From the NCBI GenBank assembly GCA_024336345.1, contig JANFOG010000003.1:3602501-3666500 (forward strand): a DNA stretch of 64,000 nucleotides, written 5' to 3'. This document shows positions 24,004 through 33,992 of the stretch, one piece after another (position 1 is the first letter of the stretch; each line of letters opens with the position of its first letter). Under the pieces are notes generated by a model, which saw only the letters and a list, made by a program, of their open reading frames with translations, ran no database searches and was not told the DNA's origin. The position numbers were made by a program, and so were the translations under genes. This DNA comes from Mariannaea sp. PMI_226. Taxonomy: Eukaryota; Ascomycota; Sordariomycetes; Hypocreales; Nectriaceae.

Positions 24004-25747
24004 AAGACAATACTTTTTCCTTTTTTTTTTTTTGTTTGTTTATATTTATATCTCCTACATTTTCAACGTATATCCGGAAAACATGTATGATAGACTTGGG
24101 TTATGTGTATTTTACCAGGCGAACATTTGGAAACAACGGAAGACGTATGGTTCTGACAATTATGCAAATTAATCATTTGAACATGAGAACAAAATATTAT
24201 AGTGAATTGCATATTTTGGAAACTTCATTGTCACATCAGCATTAAAGTACAGTAACAGTGACTGACTTCACCCAACTTGATCGTTTTTTTGGCCTGCAGG
24301 CCTACCGGAAGTTCTAGTTATATCTATAGCTAGACCGAGGCATTTCGCTATTGCAATATCCCATTAGCAGGGATATAAAAGTCGAATTGATCATTTTTCG
24401 CGCTCTTTGATTGGCCATTGCTCATATAGTCGTACGATAAAATGTTCACATGCTGGCAGCCTCGAGGGAAGTTGCCAGGGCCGGAAAGGGAGACGGAAGC
24501 AAACACGATTAAAATTATATACCATCAAACAAAAGACGGCATCGCTAAGTGCTCCAAACTCTAGACCAAAGAAATGTGGTATGAATGATCAGACTGTTGG
24601 CTACGGTGCGCCGTACGAGAGGAACTGCGGAGCATCGAGTTAACGCGCCCGAACATGCTGTGGAGCTAGACGTCGAAGAACAATCAAGCAAGGAGGTCGA
24701 CCATTGTACTTTCGTGACAATCACTCATACTATGCGCTGCCTAATACAGCTATTTCTATGAGAACGTCAGCTTCTCCAAAATAATACTATGGCTCGCACA
24801 CGGATCCCTGCAGGGTTGACAAACAGAAGGTTCACATAATGAGGAAAGCCAACGTAATTGGTATATGAGTCGGTGATACGATTCACATGAAAAAATACGT
24901 TAAGTGCGTACAGGCATTCTCTCTCATAGGAATTCTCAGCATATGGAGTCAATACACAAATATCCTATCACAATATATAAAAGCTCAAGATAAGTAGTAT
25001 CTTCTATATCTTCACGCCATTGGGGAATCGATATATTTCTATGAAATATAAGAGGCTTACAACTTCTGCTAATAGTACCATCTTGTAAATCATCGATCTC
25101 TGGAGCATACAGTTATCAAATAGCATATAAGGGCCGTTTCTACTGTAATGCATAGTGTTTCTTCTGCTAACGGCTGAACTTTATCATCTTCTAGATATCC
25201 CAGCTATCGAATAACTCTAACGATGTGATTTATGAAACTAAATGGAATTCTTCAATGGCTTGAGGCTCTTGATTATTCAAGATAAACAGCGAGAGAATAA
25301 GGCTAATAACTCTAGCAACTTAGTTGCTACATACCAATTTCTAGTTTAAAAAATCGATTTTCATCCCTCTGGACTGTTTTACCTACGACCAAAAGTTGCT
25401 GTGTATAGCAGATTTATCAGTATTATTAACTACCCTATCAGTTGGAGAAGAGCTTAAATGATGCTATGTCAAACAATATGCTAATACTCACTTGAAAAGA
25501 TAACTAAATATTTTCAGCTGACATCTTATGAGCAATTCTCAACAGATAGGATTGGTAAATATCTTAAAAGTGGAAGTATAATATAGTGTGGCATTCGTTC
25601 CTTGGCCTGTATCTCAGTTATATCGCAATTCCCAATGTATCAATAGCGGCTGCATGTTGAGGTGAACTCAACGGACTATGCTGCCGGCAGGACATCCATA
25701 GCATGATTAATTCTATAAGAATTTGAATCGAAAATAATTCTAATTTC

Positions 25748-25954
25748 GTGCTACATCTAGCAGTACATCAGAGTAGACTAGCAGGAATAATGTTGACTAA
25801 GGGAGTTAGAATGTGCAGGAGTAAATCCCATCCTCGAAGCATTACTGAGTATTTAGTTGAGGTCACAAAGTTATACGCACAAGTCCCGAAATGTGTCCAA
25901 CAAGCAGAGTTACGGAGCAACATCAATCGCGTTTTCAATAACATCGGTCATTGA
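25748..25954 (+). pseudogene. Possible gene relic in the AT-rich island
   Basis: A 68-codon frame whose C-terminal two thirds read like real protein (basic start, ITEYLVEVTKLY helix, then INRVFNNIGH) ends at TGA. It has no promoter-like leader, and codons are AT-rich. It may be the last exon of a decayed gene or chance. No family recognised. Confidence 0.2.
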
Positions 25955-26288
25955 AATACTGCGCTTGCTAATATGAATAATTAATTATCCTTTTAATATC
26001 CTGTTCGTGAACCGGTAATAGATTCATATATCTGCGTTAGCCTGTTCTGAGTCTGATTAACCATATGATAGCAATGAATCGCTTCGAGAAGATGAATACA
26101 TCCAAGTAACGCTATCTCAATCGTAACATTTCAAGAGGATAAATGCAGACCAATAAGTGACAAAGAGGGAATAGGGTGTATGAATAAGTGTCAGTGATGC
26201 CATTTGCTTAGTATAGTATGTCCCTATCACTAAGTAAAGCAATTTGAAGTGCTAGCAATATGGCTAATTCAGTGCTGAGAGATACAAC

Positions 26289-26296
26289 TATAAATA
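26289..26296 (+). promoter_or_regulatory. TATA box (TATAAATA) of the Cys-rich gene
   Basis: A consensus TATAAATA lies about 148 bases upstream of the ATG at 26444, followed by a CT- and A-rich leader. This is one of the clearest core promoters in the window. Confidence 0.55.
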
Positions 26297-26443
26297 GAGA
26301 GCCTCGTCTCGTCTGGAGCTTGGCTGTTTCTCTATCAATTGGCCTAATCCTCCGACAAAAGACGTTCACAAGACCACGCAAGAACTAAACGCCTCTTCTT
26401 ACTATAAGTAACGGGATACTCTACGAAGCCTGAACCATCTATC

Positions 26444-26656
26444 ATGTGCTACCTCGTCACATACCAGGTAAAGTGCCGTGACCGTGGTCACGTCAACCGT
26501 GTCAGACAGAACCGCGAGAAATGTGAGCTGTTCAGGCAGAAGAAGCGCTGTACAGTAGTTCCCCAGAGCAAAACAGATTGGATCAGTTCAAAGCATTGCC
26601 CTCATTGCCCACAGCCTGAGAGTAGCACTGCTACCAATACCATGACCAGCACGTAA
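26444..26656 (+). CDS. Small Cys-rich protein, unknown function
   Basis: A 70-residue frame with a strong promoter-like upstream region. It has no signal peptide: the start MCYLVTYQVK is followed by basic residues. Cysteines lie at about residues 2, 11, 27, 36, 52 and 55, the last pair as CPHC. With several histidines nearby this resembles a small zinc-binding fold of a type seen in many mould hypothetical proteins that begin MCY..YQVKC. The tail is Ser/Thr-rich. It sits at the border of an AT-rich island, the usual home of lineage-specific genes. Function is unknown and a spliced longer form cannot be excluded. Confidence 0.5.
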   Translation: MCYLVTYQVKCRDRGHVNRVRQNREKCELFRQKKRCTVVPQSKTDWISSKHCPHCPQPESSTATNTMTST

Positions 26657-29279
26657 ACTGGTGGAGAGAAATCTTCAACTTCAACAACAGCCAAAGGAGG
26701 ATGAATTGGGATGAGCGCGGCGGCTGGTAAGCCAAAGATGTAGTTATTGGGATGAGGGAGGTGAAAATATATCTTAATGACCTCTCTATACTTACACGCA
26801 CGAGGGAAAAGAAGCCTATTACCAACTAACGGTGTAACAAGAACCATGATGCTTCTTGAGGGTAACCGCAAGTAAACTTGTCGACTGTGTGCTCTTGAAA
26901 AAAAAATATATGACCTATCACCGAAACCTCGATACTTCTACCCGCCAATAATCTCATCCTTGAATTGATCTCCCGCAAGGGAAAAAAAAAAAAAAAGAGG
27001 GCTCACAAATGAGAGGAACACTCAGACAGGCGGCAGAAAGTCTCGTATCGATCATGTGCGTCTCTGCGTTCTAATAATGACCGGTTTCCCAGTTGTTGCC
27101 AGGTCCTACGGGGGTTGTCAGGGTGACAACGATGAAGGCGGTGTTGGATGTAATTACTGGATGGGGACGTTGATTCATCTACAGAGGTTGTCGCCAATAA
27201 AATTGTGCTTGATGTGAAAATGTTGGACGTGGCTGACATTACGGAGTGTGAGTGGAAGTATGCGGTGTTGTTTGTCCTTGCAGAGACGGACGTGTAAGAC
27301 GCGTGCAGTTTGAGTGGGTTGGTGTGGGTGGTGGCATTATGGATTTAGATGCAAGGTGTGGTGGTGGTCACCAAATCAACAGCCAACTGAGAGATAATTC
27401 TCTTTTTTTTTATAAAAAAAAAAAAAAAAGTAAGGTTGGATGACAGCAGGAGTATAGCCCTACGATAAGTATTACTTGGTTGTTCTGTGACCTCTCTCAT
27501 ATGTCTCCGAGGAGGGGATTGAGAGCGAGAAAGAAAAAAACAGGATAAACACATCTCGAACGCGATTTTGGGGCACTGCTGTGCTGCAGTGTTTGTCTCC
27601 ATTGTAAGTACACCCACCTTACCCAACTACATAATAAATACCTGCCTTACCTTAGGTAGCTTACCTACTTTAGGTAGGTAGCAGGATTCGCGTAGAGGAC
27701 AGCCCAAGACAAATAAAGTCGAGTCCCATCATCTCCCCGGTCCTGCAACCAAAGAAGCACCTCGGATTGGTAAAGGCAACGACAGTAACAGGCCGGAAAA
27801 CCGGTTGAGAGGAGGGGCAGGTGGCTATTTAACAACAAGCCCTTTTTTCTCTCTCTCTTTGCGCGATGGTGGAGACGTGGATGGACGTGTTTGAGTGAGT
27901 TATTGAGGATTCCATCGAAGTCCGAGGAGGCTGGCGTTTTTCACGTGGGACCGCCAAAGTACAGTCAATAATCTGTACCAGTACAAAGTATGAGAAAGAA
28001 AAAAAAAAGCGGATGAAACGGGGAAACAAATAAATAAATAAATAATACAACTGCACAGAGGAGCTGATATATGTAGGTATACGGTAATAGTCTAGCTGTT
28101 ATTTGTTTGGGCAAGGGAAGCATTAAACCCCAACTGTCAAGATAATAAACCTCGATGAACCAGTCAACAACGTCCATCCGTTCATCCATGCCACATCCAG
28201 GATCGAACATTGGCAGGTCTGGGATCTGTCCTGCAACGCTAAGGTACCTGAGCCACTGAAGTTACAGCGCATTTCCCTTCTGTAGGACATACAGTTGGCC
28301 GGGTTTACAGGGGTGGATAAATGGGCCCCGCTCGTCCCCCTCCCTCAACATGCGACCACTTTAGATGGAAACTGGGTACATGGAGGGAAAAAAAAAAAAC
28401 TGATGCTGGGTACCACCCGCCCACCCAGAGAAGACCTGAACTAGTAGGCACTCTACGCGTCCCAGCGGTCCAGGGCGCGTAAAGTGCCCCCTAAAAACCA
28501 CTTTAAGCGCTGTAATATACTGAATGTACTGCACAAATTGCACAATCCAGTGGGAGGACGGGGCACCTTTCACAAACGCCAACACGCCAAAAACGCCAAC
28601 GCGACCCCCGTGCAAACGAGGAGCGAACGTGCGTCTTCCGCGCCCGCGTCTCTTCAACCACCAGCCAAGCCCAGCCCAGGAAAAAATGACCCCAAGGATG
28701 GCCGCCCGTTTAAATAGCTCCTCCCTCCCTCCCACCACCACCAAATGCCCGCTTTCCCTCAAACCAACGCGCACAAGCACATACTTTTCTGCCAGCTTGA
28801 TCTGATCTGATCTATTTTGACTTGGGTCTCCTTCTTTGGCCTCCTTGTCTCCTTTTTTTCTATTCGCCCTGGCCATATCTCTTCGAGACCTCTACAGCTC
28901 TCTCTCTCTGTGTGCCATCGTCGCCTCTCTCTCGCCATCTTCCATCTCCCTCGTTCGACGACAACCCAGCCCATATTTGGTCGCCCTCCCTCGTCCCTGT
29001 CCCTGATATCCGCCATCAGAATTCTCCACGACCCTTCGCGTGTAAGTGGTGGGTTATTGGCCTTGGACTATTGGTGTTTGTGAGGGGAGGAAGCAAAGCC
29101 AACGGGTTATAACGCGTGCGGTATCAAGACTCGGCACGCGATCCAAGCTCGGGCAACTGGTTCAATCTCCAACTCTCCTCTCTCTCCCATATCTCTTTTA
29201 CTACTTCTCCCTCCCGGAACCGAATTTCTCGACAATTCCAAAAAAAAAAAAAAAAACTCACTTTTTTTTTCTTTCCACA
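26657..29279. other. Long intergenic region and promoter of the FHA gene
   Basis: No gene is supported; the longest frame (minus, 28361-28876) lies in GC-rich promoter sequence and lacks protein character. Features seen are A runs at 26981-26996, 27415-27430 and 29240-29257, a TAGGTA cluster at 27640-27685, an AAAT tandem run at 28028-28043, ACGCGT at 28455-28460 and 29112-29117, CACGTG at 27942-27947, and a CT-rich leader from about 28840. Confidence 0.5.
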
Positions 29280-30970
29280 ATGGACTCAATAACCTCTTCT
29301 CCCCAAAACGCCAGACAACATAAGCTCTCGGCCGAGCCAACGCTCCCCGCCATTCCCCCGCAGAACATCATGGCCGGCATGAAGCGTTCAGCTCCGTCTC
29401 TGCTGCCTCCCTTTGAGCCTTCTTCGTCTCCAGGTCTTCCTCGACCTGTGAAACGCCAAAATACCAACAGTTTTGGACGCGCCAACCTCAAGTATCCTAC
29501 TCCTGTGCCAACATCAAGCACCGGCATCCTCTCCAGCTCTCCACCACTAAGAGAACCCACTCGGGAGCGTGCCCCTCTCTCGGCTGTTCCCGCTGTCGAG
29601 CTCTCCGAGAATGGCGAGACGCTTATCATGGGCCGCTCCTCGAACTCTTCGCACTTTCAGCTTTCCGCCAACCGTCTCATTTCTCGCGTCCACGTCAAGG
29701 CCCGCTTCATCCCAGCCCCGAGCCCTCTGGAGCCCAGCAAGGTGGAAATTATTTGCAATGGATGGAACGGATTGAAGCTGCACTGCCAGGGCCGTACCTG
29801 GGAGCTATTCAAGGGTGACAGCTTCACCAGCGAGACTGAAGGTTCCGAGATTATGGTGAATGTTCAGGAGGCGCGTGTGCTCATCCAATGGCCCAAGCAT
29901 ATTACGGAGAACCAAGCCGGTTTGTCGGACAGCACCTGGGAAGATTCGCCGCCCCAGCTCACTCGTGGAAACATCTTGCTGCAGAGTTCTCCCATACGTC
30001 GTGGGCCTCGCATCTCCTCTCCTGTCAGCCCGACCCCTGTGAACAACAGCTCCCGCCGTCTTCATCAGTCTCTTCTTCCTGGCCAAGGCAATGGTATCCG
30101 CATCTATGAGGATGAGCCTGAGCTGCCAGTTCCCAAGCGCGAGTCCGTAGATGTCGACGTCAACGCCAGCATGCGGACTGAAGCTACTCTCAGCTTCTCC
30201 AGTGAGGTCAGCGAGGAGAGCAATGATCCCGACGAGGAGAATGACCCCATTGTCCACTCATTCGGACCCTTTGGAGCCGACCTGTCCGGCAGACTTGCCT
30301 CGATAACAACCAAGTCGCCCAAGATTTTCAAGGGTATCCAGAAGCGAACTGCCAACCCTCTCTCTAGTGCATTGGCTGCTGATCTGTTCGCTCCTCGCTT
30401 GGTTCCCTCAGTGTCGACCTCGCCCAAGAAGCAGGCTGCCAGGCGTGTTATCAAGGAGGAATCACCGCTCTCATCGCCCCCCAGGGTACAGACTCCTACA
30501 CCCGAGCCTCAGTCTCAGCCTGAGCCTGAGCCTGAGCAAAAGCCTATCGAGGTCAACCCGGTGATTGCCAACCACGTCATCAACCAGCTCGCCTACTCCC
30601 GCCTTTCATCCACGCCTCTGTCAAGCATCCTGAACCATCTGCCTACCGAAGAGAAGAAGGGTCTGACCAAGGAGAGCCTGCGTGAAACAATTGAGAACAC
30701 GGAATGCATTGGCATCATTACCCGCCAAGGCAAGGATGCCGCTGGAAAGGCTCTGGAGAGCGAGTACTACTACATGCCAGAGAATGACCTGGATGAGGAG
30801 CGACGCGCCGCAGTTGTAGACGGTCTGCGGAAGCCCAGCCTGCGAGCCTGCCGAAAGCAGCACAAGGTACGTTTTCAATTTTTACCTGGACAGTTGATGA
30901 GACGGCGGCGAATCAAGATGCTAACAGTTTACAACAGCAATACTACTGGAAGCGCCCTCGCACTCCTTAA
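29280..30970 (+). CDS. FHA-domain protein of the Tos4/Plm2 type
   Basis: Two exons, 29280-30866 and 30938-30970, give about 539 residues. The second exon supplies the last eleven codons (QYYWKRPRTP and stop), whose aromatic-basic end is continuous with the preceding RKQHK. The start is the ATG after an A-run and CT tract; a longer frame to 29046 lies in leader sequence. A forkhead-associated domain covers about residues 110-200 with the phosphothreonine-binding signature GRS (118-120) and SRVH (135-138). A low-complexity Ser/Pro/Glu middle follows, and a conserved C-terminal block (about 430-539) looks like a small helical DNA- or histone-binding fold. Yeast Tos4 and Plm2 are G1/S-regulated chromatin factors that bind histone deacetylases and act in replication stress. 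Nuclear location is expected. Orthology is inferred from domain arrangement only. Confidence 0.75.
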
Positions 30971-32834
30971 ATCAATAACACATACACTCACACTTTATCT
31001 CTCTCTCTCAGTCACACACACTCCCTCTCTTTCAAGTACATATATCATGTGCCGGTTTGGCTCGAGTCGAATCAGGTCATGAAGAATGAATATAAGAAAA
31101 AGACCAATTTGGGCGGTTGGGCGGTTTTGTGTTTTTGTTATACCCAGTTTCTTTTTTTTTTTCTCTGTATCGTGGTGTTGACCATTTCACATACACCGGT
31201 ACTTGATGATTCATGCATCTTCCACGAGCATTGGTAATCGCGAGTACTACCTGCATGGCGGAGGCGTCGGTGTCTTTTTATTCCTTTTTTTCCCCTCTAC
31301 TTTTTCTTCTTTTTCTTCTCTCTTCGGCGGTTGGGAAGGGCGGAGGGCAAGGAGGAGTTGGTGGGATTTTACATTGAGACTACACTGGGGGCGGCACCTG
31401 GAGATTTTTTTGCCGTAGAGGCGTGACGTTGCCTTTTTTTTTTTCTTTCCTGTTATTCTACACAAGTTGATGCCTATTGTGAAGTATTCACGAGGTTCGG
31501 GGTAAACAAAGTCATGGCAGAGCGTTGGTCGGTTGCAGGGACATTGTCATTGTATGATAGGAGTTGCGACGGCCAAAGGCCATGGATGATGTGACGTGGG
31601 AAAAGCCCCAAGGGAAATTCGACGGAAACTCGATTTGATCAAACCTGAAATGAAAGTATTGATTCTTTCCAATTTTAATTCTTTTTGCCCCCAAAGTGAA
31701 CTATTATGCCGAGCGGTAACGTCTCGGTATGTCCCAATCTGAGCACGACATGAGATGAAGCCATAGCAAGAAACGACACCACTTTAGGTTCCGATACTCG
31801 GCGACTTCCCGTCCATATTTGCCCTATTTCTTCCCAACATAGCTTGATGGCCGCGCAAAGGACTAGACAGTGCCGCCACGTCCATCTGCCGAATAGTTTA
31901 ACCTCACGCGGTTTTTGTCTTCTTTTTTCCCTACGATAAATTGTGGGTGCTGCAATGGGACGACTGGCGTGCTGCTTGTGACAGAATGGTAACGGAACCG
32001 ATGACGTTGATGTCACACAACCAAACATGGTCGTAGGTATAGGTTAGTTGCGCCTTATTGGATAGGTACTCTTGGTAACAGCACAGCGTTTCATTTGTGC
32101 TTCCCGAAGTATCAATCGGGGTTGGAAAAGAAGTAAAAAAAACAACAACATGCCATGTAGTAAAGGAAAAGGCACACTCCGCCGCCACCCGGTAAAGAGG
32201 AAAGGGAAAAAATAAATAAATGGGGAAAGAGAGGTAAAATAAAGTGTGTGATTTGGTATTCTCGGAGATGTAACCCAATCTGCGACGAGTGGCGATGAAA
32301 AGTCGAGTGTGTGGCATGTGAGTGACGCGGGGGGTTGAAGCTTGTGGTTTACGAGTTACATCACACCGGGTTGATGATCAAAGAGGAGAGCAGTACAATA
32401 ATCCAATAGGTTTGGATTCGAGGATGCAAACGGGATGAGCGGGTGTGATTAGCATTTTCACTGCCACTCTCTACCTACCTACTGACATTTGCCGCCTTTC
32501 ACTTATTTAAACCAGAATGCGAGGCGCATTAGAGGTGCGAGTAGAAAGTTGCCTTTTTCAATTCAATCATATTTTACCAAGTAAGTTGAATCCATTCTTA
32601 CGACGCCCTTTCTTCCTTTCTTCCCCTTTTCCATTTCTCGTTCACTTTTCATAGATTAGGATAATTATTGACGGCGCCCAGATCATCATCAATCAACACA
32701 ACACAACACAACCGGAAAAAGCTTCATCGCTACCTTTACATACATCCTTTACAACCTACTCTTAAAAGCTCCTACAATCATCATCACTACTACATAAATT
32801 CATCACTACTACATAAATACTTCGGCAGCACAAG
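30971..32834. other. Intergenic region and leader of the next gene
   Basis: No coding frame is supported. A CT repeat lies at 30989-31030, T runs at 31152-31161 and 31434-31443, and AAAT repeats near 32208-32220. The last 170 bases form an AC/CT-rich leader that contains a 19-bp tandem duplication. Confidence 0.5.
32781..32818 (+). repeat. 19-bp perfect tandem duplication in a leader
   Basis: TCATCACTACTACATAAAT occurs twice back to back (32781-32799 and 32800-32818), 16 bases before the start codon at 32835. Confidence 0.85.
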
Positions 32835-33241
32835 ATGGCAAGAAATCCAGCCAATACCAGCTCTCTCACTGACCAACCCGCCACCTCCGAACCCTCCACC
32901 TACGAATCCTCCGACGAACGTGAAAACTCCCCCGATAATCATTTGCAAGACAAAGGTACTTATTTCCCTTCTAGGATCAAGTTATACCGCGTTTATAGAT
33001 TATTTAACTGACAAAAAAAAAAGAAACTCCTCTCTCCCTACACACAGCCCATCGTCCCCGCCGCATGTCCGCCCACGCAGAAGCTGACGCTGATCGCGCC
33101 ATGCGCCGCACAAGCAACTGGACGCCCATTTATGAGCGACGCCAGAGCTGGAGCAACGAGGATCGCAAGCGTGCCATGCACATGGCCAGCATACAAGGCG
33201 TCCAGACAGGACCTGGCTTTACGGAGAAGGTGAAGAGGTGA
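32835..33241 (+). CDS. Small conserved fungal protein, unknown function
   Basis: Two exons, 32835-32955 and 33048-33241, give about 104 residues; the 92-base intron starts GTACTT and ends CACACAG. The N-terminal half is Ser/Thr/Pro/Glu-rich and probably disordered. The second exon encodes a compact, charged block with RRMSAHAEADADRAMRR and then WTPIYERRQSWSNEDRKRAMH, a pattern I associate with a short conserved protein of many moulds. There is no signal peptide, membrane helix or cysteine. Function is unknown. The long, spliced, CT-rich leader suggests a real, well-transcribed gene. Confidence 0.7.
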
Positions 33242-33992
33242 AAGAAGAAAAGAGAGAGAAAAAAAATACGAGCCGGCTCACAATGAGCAGCAATTAGGTA
33301 CTGGGTGGAGGAGGAAGCCTTTGACTATTAATCGAAAGTGTACGAGAATTGGAATTGGGGGACATGACTTTTGAGGAATATGGACTCGGTATAAACAAAC
33401 TGGCTTATGAGGTATTGGGCAAAAAAAAAAAGAAAAGAAAAAAAAAAGAATGATTACGAAAGGAAACGAGCAATGAAACAACTGTACGAACAAATTGAAA
33501 TGGCATTATTTACGTCATCATAACGACTCAAGGGGAGTCCATCACCAAAAAGCATCCAAGTGCATACACATTCAACAAAAATCATCACCGATTAAAATAG
33601 GACAACAGAATGAAACAAAATTTTCGCTTTAAGGTATTCGTCATCATCAAGCTGTGGTAATAATCATATGTAGCTTGAGCAGTACTACTAAGGTATCTTG
33701 AAAAACTCCGGCGCTCCAAAGAGAGTAGAGGTGAGCAATCCTCAACAGGTAAAAATGAACAAACGTATATCCCAAGTCCAGTCGTCATTTCCAGACGTTT
33801 CCCAGTCTCTTCCCAGTCCAAAAAAAAAAGAAGACAAAAAAAGAAGAAAAATTAGAAAAAGAAAAGGATCCAATCTTATGCCTTTTGCTTTTCTTTGCAA
33901 ATACAGTTAGAACTCGGCGTTTAACAAGTTGAAAGCTTCAGAGGCTCTCATCATGGCTCTGACGGCTTATTTTGTGGCTTTCTGGTGGTTGA
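33242..33992. other. Intergenic region between convergent genes
   Basis: A-rich 3' flanks with several A runs (33421-33448 and 33819-33862). No gene seen. Confidence 0.5.

Larger units (their letters stand above)
24004..26443. other. AT-rich island without intact genes
   Basis: From about 24700 to 26350 the sequence is visibly richer in A and T and in TA steps than its flanks, with stop codons in all frames. A short plus-strand frame at 25748-25954 keeps a protein-like look (KSHPRSITEYLVEVTKLYAQ then NINRVFNNIGH) and could be a remnant of a decayed gene or element. No terminal repeats or transposase motifs were found by eye. The look is compatible with repeat-induced point mutation, which I could not quantify. 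Confidence 0.45.

Noticed and set aside
28361..28876. 171-codon minus-strand frame
   Set aside because: It lies in the promoter and leader area of the FHA gene and its translation is low-complexity Gly/Arg.
29046..29279. N-terminal extension of the FHA protein
   Set aside because: The frame is open but runs through the A run and CT leader; the start at 29280 has the expected context.
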